In this document: one piece after another, positions 1 through 9,000 of the stretch
Layout: every line of letters begins with the position of its first letter
How positions within the stretch are numbered: position 1 is the stretch's first letter
IMG/VR virus record: IMGVR_UViG_3300032291_002540
Location: 1-35,306 of that record
Length of the DNA stretch: 35,306 bases
Reading direction: 5' to 3' (one strand)
Source: a virus
Program-made: the position numbers and the translations under genes
Notes under the pieces: generated by a model
Told to the model about the DNA's origin: nothing
Databases searched by the model: none
The model's input: the letters and a program-made list of their open reading frames with translations, nothing else

Positions 1-90
1 GCTGAAATGTCTTATTGGGAAAAGAGAGGATTGAAACCTGACTATATGTATGAATTGGCTGAGGAAGGTTGGGAGAACCATTTGAGTTAA
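1..90 (+). CDS. C-terminal fragment of an unidentified protein
   Basis: The window opens inside a reading frame whose last 29 codons end in TAA at 88-90. The visible tail contains YWEKRGLKPDYMYELAEEGW, which is charged, aromatic-rich and probably helical. I do not recognise the family and the start lies outside the window. The stop is followed directly by an A-run and a hairpin, so this is the last gene of its plus-strand unit and converges with the minus-strand block. Confidence 0.6.
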   Translation, partial: AEMSYWEKRGLKPDYMYELAEEGWENHLS

Positions 91-131
91 AAAAAAAAGG
101 AATATGTTAAAAATACATATTCCTTTTTTTT
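91..131. terminator. Bidirectional intrinsic terminator between convergent genes
   Basis: An 8-bp perfect stem, GGAATATG (99-106) with CATATTCC (116-123), has an A-run on its left and a T8 run on its right. Either strand therefore gives a hairpin followed by a U-tract. It lies between the plus-strand stop at 90 and the minus-strand stop at 130, where a shared terminator is expected. Confidence 0.8.
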
Positions 132-465
132 ATGATTGTTTTAATCCGTCGGATGATAAGATATACCAACTACCACCACAAAATCTAAATTCGACACAGG
201 CACCTCGACCCATTTCAATCTCATCAAATTCTTCATCTATTCTACCCACATCGGGTTTTATTATGATGTTTGTTAATGATTTGACAACTGTATGGTCTGT
301 TGTTCTTGAATCTAATATAACAGTACTTGATGGTACTCCTTTAATAATTACACAGTCTTCTCCTTGTGTTGAGTACTCAGATTCTGATACTATTGATACT
401 TCAGAAGTATTCAGTATTCTACCGTGAATTAGTCTTTGCGAGGGTATATTTTTTATAATTGCCAT
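130..465 (-). CDS. Small beta-rich hypothetical protein, possibly virion-associated
   Basis: This 111-residue protein has no signal peptide or membrane segment. It is rich in alternating hydrophobic and polar residues and ends with CVEFRFCGGSWYILSSDGLK. A C-terminal pattern of this kind (hydrophobic strand, G-x-W, then SSDG) is familiar from beta-structured phage virion proteins such as fibre or decoration proteins. That resemblance is an impression, not a family assignment. It lies 7 bp downstream of the gp13-like gene on the same strand and is probably co-transcribed with it, which agrees with a structural role. It ends at the shared terminator. Confidence 0.65.
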   Translation of the reverse strand: MAIIKNIPSQRLIHGRILNTSEVSIVSESEYSTQGEDCVIIKGVPSSTVILDSRTTDHTVVKSLTNIIIKPDVGRIDEEFDEIEMGRGACVEFRFCGGSWYILSSDGLKQS

Positions 466-472
466 AGTTTAA

Positions 473-1594
473 TTATATAACATAAATTTGTCTTGGGAAA
501 GCGTGAAACTTCAGTTGTTTATTTAAATTTTCTGCGATGAGGGCTTCTTTTTCCATTTGTTTTTCAGGTCTTAGTCTCTCCAATCTCAACTTAAGTTCTT
601 CCTCAAGTTTTGATTTTTCATCTTTAGATTCTGTTAACAAACTCGTATAATCCATTTGTATTTCCGAATCCGGTGTTTTTAGATTTCCTGAATATTTTCC
701 TCTAACTCTTGCTAATGTTTCTTTTACATATGCGGTGAACCATCTTCTTACCCATTGTTTTGCTGGGTCATTTAAGTCCGCCCACTCAAGAGTTCCAACA
801 GGAACATCTGTAGGTAATTTAATTATGTCGGGGTTTTGTTTGAGACAATCATTCCTATCTTTTCCTGTGGTATCATAATACCAATACCAAACTTGTTTTC
901 CCGCATACATACTATAGTTTGACCAGTTGAATCTACCACCAGGTGTATTATGAAGATGAACTAATTTTTTACCATCAGGTAATCCTGTTATTCTGTATGT
1001 TAAACTACCACCTAAAATTCTATTCAAAACATTAGCCTCTTGGGCTCTTAACAAATAGTCAAACCCAGACATCATAAAATACGAACCTTGATATCCAAAT
1101 TGTGCATATCCTGCTTGGTTAGCACCAAGACCAATACCATCAAAACCGAACCCACCTCCAACACCACCAAGCCCAAACATTGTCCATGGTTGGTTACTAA
1201 ACCATAATAGTTCATTAACCTCTCTACCCGCAGGTATTTCGTAAAGTTGTGTATTTGCACTAAGGGTAAAATAATCTTTCTTTAAAACCCAAGGTCCTGT
1301 TGTTTGTAGACCAACAATTTTAGAATACGAATACTGAAACTGTTGTTCAAAATTCATAGTTCTTGTAATCAATGCGTTTGCAACGGATTGATTTTTCATA
1401 TCAAGATTTACAAGATTAACCCACTGAGATTCGATAAGCCAATCCAAAATGTACTGTTGGTAGTCCCCAATTGATAGTTCCATTAAAGAATCCATCATTT
1501 CGTCTTCTACTTCAACGCTCCTAATAGGAGCACCTAACAAGTGTTTTATTCTTGTGTAAATTTGACTTCTTTCTGGTTCTGATATTACTGACAT
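473..1594 (-). CDS. Neck protein, T4 gp13-like (head completion)
   Basis: In T4, gp13 joins gp14 in the neck ring that closes the filled head and receives the tail. This 373-residue protein matches the gp13 plan. Near the N-terminus (residues 16-24) IKHLLGAPI is followed by an acidic VEVEDEMMDSLMEL helix, as in T4 gp13 (LGAPIINVEL...). A glycine-rich loop follows at about 138-168. The C-terminal region has a W-V-(R/K)-x-(Y/F)-x-x-A-x-x-K-E motif at about 275-300 and ends in charged helices. T4 gp13 is 309 residues, so this is somewhat longer, mostly in the C-terminal charged tail. A TATAAATA/TATTTATA element lies 3 bp upstream of the ATG. It is on the opposite strand from the other neck genes. 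Confidence 0.75.
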   Translation of the reverse strand: MSVISEPERSQIYTRIKHLLGAPIRSVEVEDEMMDSLMELSIGDYQQYILDWLIESQWVNLVNLDMKNQSVANALITRTMNFEQQFQYSYSKIVGLQTTGPWVLKKDYFTLSANTQLYEIPAGREVNELLWFSNQPWTMFGLGGVGGGFGFDGIGLGANQAGYAQFGYQGSYFMMSGFDYLLRAQEANVLNRILGGSLTYRITGLPDGKKLVHLHNTPGGRFNWSNYSMYAGKQVWYWYYDTTGKDRNDCLKQNPDIIKLPTDVPVGTLEWADLNDPAKQWVRRWFTAYVKETLARVRGKYSGNLKTPDSEIQMDYTSLLTESKDEKSKLEEELKLRLERLRPEKQMEKEALIAENLNKQLKFHAFPRQIYVI

Positions 1595-1597
1595 AAC

Positions 1598-1605
1598 TAT
1601 AAATA
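1598..1605 (-). promoter_or_regulatory. TATTTATA element before the gp13-like gene
   Basis: Read on the minus strand, GAATATTTATAGTT directly precedes the ATG at 1594, with 3 bp between motif and start. The same motif precedes many plus-strand genes in this window, which is the main reason to call it regulatory. Confidence 0.45.
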
Positions 1606-1628
1606 TTCACAATTATGAATATGTTTAA

Positions 1629-3380
1629 TTATCTCCTTTCGTTAATTCTACTCATTATCTCTTCAACAAAATCCGCACCCCCAATGTTATCACCCATTAC
1701 CGTTGCAATAACTTGTTTTTTTGCATTCAGAATATCGTAAATAACACCCTCGATTGTGTTTTCAAATAACGGATAATATACAAGTACATTGTTTTTTTGG
1801 CCGATACGATACGCTCTATCTTCTGCTTGTGCATGGTCTGAAGGTAAAAATGATAAATCATTCATTATGACTGCTTCAGCTGCTGTTAAAGTAATACCAA
1901 CACCAGCTGCTTTAATATTACCAACAAAAACTTTTACTTTATCATTTTCTTGAAATTGGTCAACACTATTCTGTCTTTCTGGTTTAGACATAGAACCGTC
2001 AACCTTAACCGCACTTTTACCAAAATGAGCAACTATTTGATTTAGTGAATCTGTAAAATTACAAAATATAATAACCTTTTTACCTTGTTCTATAATATTT
2101 TCAGCAAGTTCTATTGTTTGTAATATTTTTTCGTTGGCAATAACTTGTCTAACTTTTGTTAATTTTGTAAATTGTACTGTTAATGATTTAGACTCTTCAG
2201 TGTTTTTTTCATACCAGTTATAGTAATCCCCCATCAATTCTTCATAGTCTTTAGACTTTAGCCTGAGATATATAGGTGTGATAATTTTATCAGGTAAATC
2301 CAAAACATCTTCTTTTAATCTTCTTAATATTGTATTTGCAGTTCTATCCCTGAGCTCTTCTAAGTTTGAAGAACCCATTACATTCCAAACTTTTCTTGGA
2401 CCAACCGGAAATTGATATCCGGCACAATATCGGATAACATATGCCATCCAATTCTTAGCAACGGGAGAATCAACCAAACTTAAAAGGTTATAATAGTCTA
2501 TTGGTCTTGAAGTCATTGGTGTTCCTGTCAACAACCACAACCTATCGATGTCTTTGACAATATCATTTATTAATTTTGTTCTTTGGGCTTGAGCATTTTT
2601 TATGTAGTGGGCTTCATCCACTATAACTAAATCAAAATTAGCTTTTTGAATTTCTGTCTTAGTTTTTGATTTAGGGTCGTGAAAGTTTTTAATGATGTCG
2701 TAGTTGATAATTACAAAATCATGTTCGACACTAAAATTTTTACCTTCAGCAATATAAATCGGTCTATCCGAGTAGTTTTCAATTTCTCTTTTCCAATTTA
2801 TTTTTAAAGTTGCGGGACAAATAATTAATACTTTTTTAGAACCTGTTTCCAAAGCGGCAATGATTGTTGAAGTAGTTTTTCCTAATCCCATGTCATCTGC
2901 CAAAATATATTTTTTATTCTCAACTAACTTTTGAATGGATTCTTTTTGGTGTTCCATCGGAGGTCTATTAGAATATTTCGAGTAATCAATAACAACATTC
3001 TTAACCGTATTATCTTTAATCAAAGATGCTTTAGGAACCCAAAATTCTTGTAATTCACTTTCTTCAAAAAATTTACCCCAAATATGGTATGCCTTATCTT
3101 TTTCTGCCAATAATTTTTCCACCCAAATCTTTTCAGGAACTTTGGTTAGTAATTTATCGTTAGCAAACTTTTGAGCAAAATAAGCGTCTAAGACTACCCA
3201 TTTTTTTGCAACCTTTGGAGTTTTGTCGTGGTTGTTTATAATATATTCAGATTGACTTCTTGTCGGATAAAATTTTTTATTTAACAAGCATTTCTTTCTT
3301 AACTCCAATATGAAGTTGTTTGAACCTTCATAAGATTCAAGAATTTCAATAGCTTTAGATTCTAAACTTCCTTGTGTCAT
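1629..3380 (-). CDS. SNF2-family DEAH-box DNA helicase/translocase
   Basis: This 583-residue superfamily 2 ATPase has the full SNF2 motif set: Walker A ADDMGLGKTT (about 160-169), the DEAH box in VIVDEAHYIKN (about 252-262), motif III LTGTPM (about 283), and motif VI AEDRAYRIGQ (about 514-523). The A-E-D-R-x-x-R-x-G-Q form of motif VI is diagnostic of SNF2 proteins and not of UvsW-type helicases. The N-terminal 130 residues are a charged region without a recognised domain. Such enzymes translocate on duplex DNA and remodel protein-DNA complexes or replication forks. The ATG overlaps the TGA of the SET-domain gene (ATGA), implying translational coupling. The role in this phage (recombination, fork remodelling or host takeover) cannot be told from sequence. 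Confidence 0.9.
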   Translation of the reverse strand: MTQGSLESKAIEILESYEGSNNFILELRKKCLLNKKFYPTRSQSEYIINNHDKTPKVAKKWVVLDAYFAQKFANDKLLTKVPEKIWVEKLLAEKDKAYHIWGKFFEESELQEFWVPKASLIKDNTVKNVVIDYSKYSNRPPMEHQKESIQKLVENKKYILADDMGLGKTTSTIIAALETGSKKVLIICPATLKINWKREIENYSDRPIYIAEGKNFSVEHDFVIINYDIIKNFHDPKSKTKTEIQKANFDLVIVDEAHYIKNAQAQRTKLINDIVKDIDRLWLLTGTPMTSRPIDYYNLLSLVDSPVAKNWMAYVIRYCAGYQFPVGPRKVWNVMGSSNLEELRDRTANTILRRLKEDVLDLPDKIITPIYLRLKSKDYEELMGDYYNWYEKNTEESKSLTVQFTKLTKVRQVIANEKILQTIELAENIIEQGKKVIIFCNFTDSLNQIVAHFGKSAVKVDGSMSKPERQNSVDQFQENDKVKVFVGNIKAAGVGITLTAAEAVIMNDLSFLPSDHAQAEDRAYRIGQKNNVLVYYPLFENTIEGVIYDILNAKKQVIATVMGDNIGGADFVEEIMSRINERR

Positions 3381-3775
3381 TCTTTAATTTCAGTATGTGT
3401 CCTTCCATCAGCCCAATAGGCGTCTCCACCATAATAAACTAATATCTCTTCACCATAGTTTATTTGTTTTGAACAAACGAATTGAAAAGTTTCTTTTTCA
3501 AGATTTGACCTCCAATACGCATTCGGATTGTTTGAATGGTTATATAAACTACCATATCCCCAAGCCAAAACTTGTTTTTCCCAAGTGTCTCCTTGAGGCC
3601 AATTAAATCTATAATCAATAAATAAAGGGCTTACAGTCCCAAGTGGAATATTCAAATCATGTATTGGGCATTCTTCAATAACTTCGCCTTCAAATATAAT
3701 TTCACTTGCAAAGACACCATATCCGTGAATTGGGCTTTTTGCCACATAAATTTTTTTTGGTGGGATTATTTGCAT
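3377..3775 (-). CDS. SET-domain protein, predicted protein-lysine methyltransferase
   Basis: From the ATG at 3775 the product is 132 residues and consists of little more than a SET domain. The N-terminal motif SPIHGYGVFASEII (G-x-G-V-F-A) leads into GEVIEE. The cofactor motif YNHSNNPNAYW (N-H-S-x-x-P-N) is at about 78-88 and GEEILVYYGG at about 107-116, retaining the Tyr expected at the active site. SET enzymes transfer methyl from S-adenosylmethionine to a protein lysine. I chose 3775 over an upstream ATG at 3817, because the extra residues are a low-complexity I/N/F stretch and that start would overlap the divergent gene's control region. It is coupled to the SNF2 gene by ATGA. The target is unknown. 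Confidence 0.85.
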   Translation of the reverse strand: MQIIPPKKIYVAKSPIHGYGVFASEIIFEGEVIEECPIHDLNIPLGTVSPLFIDYRFNWPQGDTWEKQVLAWGYGSLYNHSNNPNAYWRSNLEKETFQFVCSKQINYGEEILVYYGGDAYWADGRTHTEIKE

Positions 3776-3807
3776 AAGATTTTTATTAATTATAAAAAAA
3801 ATTGTGG

Positions 3808-3814
3808 TATTTAT
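3808..3814 (+). promoter_or_regulatory. TATTTAT element before the gp14-like gene
   Basis: TATTTAT ends 10 bp before the ATG at 3825, in the 49-bp divergent gap between the SET gene and the neck block. It belongs to the recurrent motif set of this window. Confidence 0.45.
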
Positions 3815-3822
3815 CAAATATA
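3815..3822 (-). promoter_or_regulatory. Possible Bacteroidota-type -7 element (TATATTTG) for the SET-SNF2 operon
   Basis: On the minus strand TATATTTG fits the TAnnTTTG -7 consensus described for Bacteroidota promoters and lies about 39 bp upstream of the SET ATG. I see no clear TTTG -33 partner, so this is a weak call. Confidence 0.25.
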
Positions 3823-3824
3823 CT

Positions 3825-4340
3825 ATGCAAGAAAAACTAGTTCCTATAACAAGATTAGGTAGGTTCTTCGGAGGTGAAGACTACTCATTGGATATCGGCA
3901 TGGGTCAAGAATGGCTCGAGGGTGATATGAATTTCACTGTTGTGTTATATCGTGTTGATAGATACAAAACCAAGACAGATGATGTTTATGGTGAAGCGGT
4001 TTCTGACGGAATACAATTTCTACCTCCTGTTGAATTGAAGGGATATGTTAAAATTTTAACACCGACAAACCAAAGGGTTGGTCAGAGTAGGGTTGAGTTG
4101 GATGAACCAGGTAATATGAACTTTTCTATATATCAAAAATATTTGGACGATTTACAAGTTGATATTGCGTTTGGTGATTATTTGGGGTATTACGAAACCG
4201 AAACTAGAGTTAGATATTATAATGTTGCGGATGATGGGAGGGTTGTTTCGGACAATAAACATACTTACGGAGGATATAGACCATTCTATAGAACAATAGT
4301 TGCGACTCCTGTAAATCAAAATGAATTCAGAGTATTATGA
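3825..4340 (+). CDS. Neck/head-completion structural protein, probably gp14-like
   Basis: From the ATG at 3825 the protein has 171 residues. A GTG at 3804 would add 7 residues but lies within the TATTTAT control element, so I rejected it. Visible features are VLYRVDRYKTKTDDVYGEA (about 41-59), a run of beta strands, DIAFGDYLGYYETETRVRYY, and a C-terminal region ending NEFRVL. The D-D-x-Y-G-E segment and the G-D-Y-x-x-Y strand resemble neck proteins that bind under the portal, such as T4 gp14, but the match is loose and T4 gp14 is longer (256 residues). Position supports the role: it starts the plus-strand block that continues to a gp15-like protein and the sheath. Its TGA overlaps the next ATG (ATGA). 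Confidence 0.6.
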   Translation: MQEKLVPITRLGRFFGGEDYSLDIGMGQEWLEGDMNFTVVLYRVDRYKTKTDDVYGEAVSDGIQFLPPVELKGYVKILTPTNQRVGQSRVELDEPGNMNFSIYQKYLDDLQVDIAFGDYLGYYETETRVRYYNVADDGRVVSDNKHTYGGYRPFYRTIVATPVNQNEFRVL

Positions 4341-4756
4341 TTGTCTTAATATCGGAGTCACAAAAGGATGTTTTAAAAACAAACATATTAGGCCAAAAAG
4401 TAATGGTTTATTATAACCTTCATAAACACACGTTTTCTGTTCAAAAAAGCGGTATTGTTATTTTACACGCCGATTATGTAAGACTTTCAAATGTGGAATT
4501 TAGGGTTAGAAAAGGTGGTTTGGAAAAAGTTAGAAAAGAAAAAACTAAAAATGTTCACGCTTTCGTTATTGGTACTTTGGAGGGTTATTGTGAGTTTCCA
4601 TGCTCTGATATCCCCCAAGAACCAGAAGGAGAGGTTGTGTCGTACAATCCATATAAAAATGATAGTTTTGTAATTAAATCAACACAAGAACCAATATTTC
4701 ACGGTGATGAGGTAGATATGGTTAATGGTCAGAATAAAATTTTTTTATTAAAATAA
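4337..4756 (+). CDS. Conserved hypothetical phage protein with KNVHAF motif
   Basis: This 139-residue protein has the pattern VYYNLHKHTFSV, then VILHADYVRLSNVEFRVRK, then EKTKNVHAFVIGTL. I have a general recollection of this N-L-H-K...H-A-D...K-N-V-H-A-F arrangement in hypothetical proteins of large phages, but no function is known to me. It overlaps the preceding gene by ATGA and is followed one base later by the gp15-like gene, so it is translated within the neck operon. The N-terminus MIVLISE-S contains an I-x-E site like a T4 prohead-protease cleavage site, shared with two or three other genes here (see findings). Confidence 0.75.
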   Translation: MIVLISESQKDVLKTNILGQKVMVYYNLHKHTFSVQKSGIVILHADYVRLSNVEFRVRKGGLEKVRKEKTKNVHAFVIGTLEGYCEFPCSDIPQEPEGEVVSYNPYKNDSFVIKSTQEPIFHGDEVDMVNGQNKIFLLK

Positions 4757-4757
4757 C

Positions 4758-5801
4758 ATGGCGTTTCCCGTACAAATAAAAAAAACATTACCTTTAGTTC
4801 CCGATAAAACTTTATATTCAAGAAGGGAACAACTTAAGGATTATATAAATAAGGATGGTACCTATCTTCCTAAATCTGTTTTGCATGCAGATTTAGATAG
4901 GGGTATGTTAGATTTTGTTAAAAATGATTTGAAAATTGTGACTTCAGGAAAAATTGTTCCCATGATTGATACAATCATTACAACACAGAATTGGTCACAA
5001 TTTACTGAAACTTGGACTTTTGTTGACCAAGATTTTAATGTTTCCGTTCCTTTTATTACTGTGGTTAGAAAACCAGAAGTTAAATACGGAACAAACCCAT
5101 CACTCCAATGGACAATTCCAAATAGAAAAGAATTTTATTATGCATCAGTTCCAACATGGAACGGTAATCAAGAAGGTATGGACATTTATAAAATACCTCA
5201 ACCTGTTCCTGTTGATATAACATATAATGTTAGAATTGTTTGTAATAGAATGAGAGAACTGAATGAATTTAATAAAATTGTTCTTCAAAAGTTTTCATCA
5301 AGACAAGCATATACTTTTATAAAAGGTCAATACGTTCCGATTGTGATGAACTCGGTAAATGATGAAAGTGTGTTTGATTTGGATAAGAGAAAATATTATG
5401 TTCAGAATTATGATTTTACAATGCTCGGTTATCTAATTGATGAAGATGAATTCGAGGTTGCTCCGGCAATATCTAGAATTTTACAAGTTATGGAAGTAGA
5501 AGGATACACTCCTATTGGAAAGAAGAACCAAATATCCCCAAAAAATCCTGACCTATTTACACAAGAGTTTTTATTTGTAACAGGTAATACTTCGTTGAGT
5601 GATATAATGGACTACATGGTTAACATGACTATAGATTCTACAACAAACGTTTCGAGTTATGATGTTTTTATTAACAACCAATATTATGGTACTGATGTTA
5701 ATGAAATTTTAATTAATACAAATGATGTATTAAGGGTTGAAGTTGTTAAGCTTAACAATTCATTAGAGTCGAAGATTTTATTCACAAATAAGTTGCTTTA
5801 A
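4758..5801 (+). CDS. Tail terminator / sheath stabiliser, T4 gp15-like
   Basis: gp15 of T4 caps the tube and sheath and joins the tail to the neck. This 347-residue protein shows the central gp15 pattern: a Pro-rich lead-in, then PVDITYNVRIVCNRM (about 150-165), an N-E-F-N-K-I-V-L-Q-K-F helix, a loop of strands, and KRKYYVQNYDFTMLGYLIDE (about 211-230). This parallels the T4 segment in which a beta strand, an edge helix and a final strand precede the variable C-terminus. T4 gp15 is 272 residues; the extra length here is mainly C-terminal. Its position directly before the sheath gene supports the call. Its TAA overlaps the stop codon of a minus-strand gene by 4 bp. Confidence 0.65.
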   Translation: MAFPVQIKKTLPLVPDKTLYSRREQLKDYINKDGTYLPKSVLHADLDRGMLDFVKNDLKIVTSGKIVPMIDTIITTQNWSQFTETWTFVDQDFNVSVPFITVVRKPEVKYGTNPSLQWTIPNRKEFYYASVPTWNGNQEGMDIYKIPQPVPVDITYNVRIVCNRMRELNEFNKIVLQKFSSRQAYTFIKGQYVPIVMNSVNDESVFDLDKRKYYVQNYDFTMLGYLIDEDEFEVAPAISRILQVMEVEGYTPIGKKNQISPKNPDLFTQEFLFVTGNTSLSDIMDYMVNMTIDSTTNVSSYDVFINNQYYGTDVNEILINTNDVLRVEVVKLNNSLESKILFTNKLL

Positions 5802-5965
5802 TTTTCCCCGTAGATATCTTTCTTTTCTTTACACTTTTCAAGAATTAATTGCTCAAGAAGTTTGTAAATTTTAATCCCTTTTTTATCGCAATATTTTTTT
5901 AGTACTTTATGTACGTCTTCAGATATTTTTATGTTTTTTATTTTGTTGTCGTATAGTTTACCCAT
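5798..5965 (-). CDS. Small ribbon-helix-helix-like DNA-binding protein
   Basis: This 55-residue reading frame runs from an ATG at 5963-5965 to TAA at 5798-5800. It fits the Arc/MetJ-type plan: a basic strand IKNIKISEDV, then helix HKVLKKYCDKKGL, a turn, and helix YKLLEQLILEKCKE. The pattern strand-S-x-D-helix-G-L-helix is typical of phage ribbon-helix-helix repressors and antitoxin-like regulators, which bind DNA as dimers through the N-terminal strand. It is the only minus-strand gene in the tail region and overlaps the end of the gp15-like gene tail to tail. It may regulate the divergent sheath promoter at 6046, but that is inference. Confidence 0.6.
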   Translation of the reverse strand: MGKLYDNKIKNIKISEDVHKVLKKYCDKKGIKIYKLLEQLILEKCKEKKDIYGEN

Positions 5966-6045
5966 AAAAGATAAAAAAAGCAGAATTTATTCATAGTAAA
6001 TACAAATAGATTATAAAAAGTAAAGTTTTTTCATTTGTTATCTAA

Positions 6046-6052
6046 TATTTAT
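6046..6052 (+). promoter_or_regulatory. TATTTAT element before the sheath gene
   Basis: TATTTAT lies 35 bp before the sheath ATG, in the 122-bp divergent gap between the small minus-strand regulator gene and the sheath gene. The gap contains no other gene. Confidence 0.45.
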
Positions 6053-6087
6053 GAATAAAAATAAATCTTTTTTAGAAACCAATAATA

Positions 6088-9000
6088 ATGGCAACAGTAC
6101 AAACTAATCAGAAAGTGTTTGTTTCTCCAGGTGTCTATACCTCAGAAACAGATTTGTCTTTTGTGGCTCAGAGTGTGGGTGTAACTACACTTGGTTTGGT
6201 TGGTGAGACTCTTAAGGGTCCAGCATTCGAACCTATTTTCATAACAAACTTCGACGAGTTCCAAGCCTTCTTTGGAGGTACGGAACCGACAAAATTTGTG
6301 AATACACAAATACCAAAATATGAAGCATCATATATTGCTAAATCATATTTACAACAATCCAATCAACTTTTCGTAACAAGAGTGTTAGGTTTGTCGGGAT
6401 ACGATGCGGGTCCTTCTTGGACTTTGAAAGTTACCGCTAACGTTGACCCAGGAACAATAGGTCTTAACCCATTATCGGGAACTCCATGGACAATCAACTT
6501 TTCTGGTGTTGCTTCTGCAGATACGGTTACTTTAATAGGTTCTTTACCTGCTACCGTAAATAATTTGTTAAATACTCAATACAGATTGAATGATGGAAGT
6601 ACGTCAACGTTTAATCAGGATTTTACTGATATTCTTGACTCTTTTGCAACAACACCTAGTTTGACTGCAACAACTGCAATTGTATATGGTTCTTTACCAA
6701 GTGCCGACTATACGAGTCTTTCCACTTTACGTACATCACTAACAAATGTGTTTGGTGTTAATTCACTTAATTTGAGTAGTAATGATTTATCTAATAGTGA
6801 TAACTCCCCTTGGTTGTACTCTAATTTCTCCAACAATGTTGGAAATGTTTATACAGGATTTTCTTTTGATTATATTGCAACAAGTTTTACAACGGGAGCA
6901 TCATCAACATATTCAGGTACGTTGTCAGGTAATGTATACACATACTCAGGAACTGCGTATTCACAATATAATGATTTAGTTATTGCAACACTACGTTCAA
7001 GAGGAGTTTCTCTATATGATAGTAATAATCACGGACCTCAGTATGAAGTTTCTGCAACAACAGATTTAAATATGATTTGTACTGGTTCCTATTCTGGAGT
7101 CTCAAGTAATCCATACTCAACATTCTTACTTTCGGGTGTAACAAAAGATGGTGACAATTTCTCATTTGAAACATCACTCTCAAGTGTTAGTAGTAAGTTC
7201 TTACCAAAAGTTCTTGGATTTGATAATTTTGGTAAATCAAGAAATGAAGTTCCTGTTTTTGTTGAGGAAATTTATCCTGTGGCTTTAGATTACTTATACG
7301 ACAAAGGATATATTCGTGGTTTAAGTTGTGACTTAATCGCCCTACCTGCAGCAAGTACATATAATCCCGACTCAATCGCATGGAACCTTGAAAGATATAC
7401 AACACCTCATTCTCCGTACATTGTTTCAGAATTGAGAGGTAATAAAGTTTATAAATTATTCAGATTCATTTCTATATCTGATGGTACTGCGGCAAATACT
7501 GAAGTTAAAGTATCTATTGCTAACATTTCTTTTTCTAATTTAACTTTTGATTTATTAGTTAGAACTTTCTTTGATACTGACCAAAACCCTGTTGTTATTG
7601 AAAAGTTCACAAACTGTACTATGGACCCAGCGTCTAATAGTTTCGTGGGTAAAAAAGTAGGGTCATTCGATGGAGAATATCCATTGGTTTCAAAGTATAT
7701 CATGGTTGAAATGTCTAAGGAAGCTCCTATAGACGCATTACCTTGTGGATTCTACGGATATGACCAAAGAATTTATGATACTACATCAAACTTGTCACCT
7801 GTACCGGTATATAAAACAAAGTATGATTTTCCAGGTGAACAAGTATTCAATCCTCCATTCGGTATAACAGCCTTTGGAGGAAGTGTTAATGATTCTCCTG
7901 GTGATAACGTAAGAAGAACATATTTAGGATTTTCAACAACAGTAGGTGTTGACGAATCTTTCTTACAATATAAAGGTAAACAAAACCCTTCAGCTGCGAC
8001 ATGGGGAGTTGTTTACGATTCAGTTCCTTGGAACTACCTCACACAAGGTTTCCATATGGACTCAGGAGCAACTGTCGTAACTATTGGTTCAGAATATGTA
8101 ACTAGTGGAACTGCAGCATTCCAATGTGGAGATGCAGAATTCAGAGCAGAACCTGATACTCAAGAAAACCCATATTATTATATCTACTCAAGAAAGTATA
8201 CAGTATGTTTTGCTGGTGGATTTGATGGGTGGGATATCTATAGAGAGTATAGAACAAACCAAGATAGATTTAGACTCGGAGCATCAGGATATTTGGCAGG
8301 AGCTGCTCCATCAACAAGATACCCAACCGCTTCAGGTCAAGGTATGTTTAAGAGAATTGTGGTGGCTAAAAACACTCAAGACTTTGCAAACACTGACTAC
8401 TACGCATACTTATTAGGTATTCTATCTTTCTCAAACCCTGAATCAACAAATATCAATGTTTTTGCAACATCAAGTATCGACTATGTAAATAATGGTAAAC
8501 TTGTAGGAGAAGCAATTAACATGATACAGTTCTCAAGAGCAGATTCTGTATACATCGCGACAACACCTGACTATCCAATGTATCAATCAGATTCGACTGA
8601 CCCTGAATTGATTATTCAACCACAAGAGGCGGTTGATAACTTAGATAACACAGGTATTGATTCCAACTACACAGCAACTTACTATCCATGGATTTTGGTT
8701 AGAGATACTGTAAACAATACACAAATATATCTTCCACCAACAGGTGAAGTTTGTAGAAACTTGGCACTTACAGATAACATTGCATTCCCTTGGTTCGCAT
8801 CAGCGGGTTACACAAGAGGTCTTGTAAATTCTGTTAAGGCAAGAGTTAAACTAACACAAGAAGGTAGAGATATCCTATATCAAGGTAGAATTAATCCAAT
8901 CGCAACTTTCTCTGACGTAGGAACTGTGATTTGGGGTAATAAAACTCTACAAGTTGCAGAATCGGCACTTAACAGATTGAATGTTAGAAGATTACTACTT

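Noticed and set aside
104-427. Plus-strand reading frame of 107 codons
   Set aside because: It lies antisense to the 130-465 gene, begins inside the terminator and shows no domain; the minus-strand gene fits the operon.
3804-3824. Upstream GTG start for the gp14-like protein
   Set aside because: It would place the start upstream of the TATTTAT element and add residues with no counterpart; ATG 3825 is cleaner.
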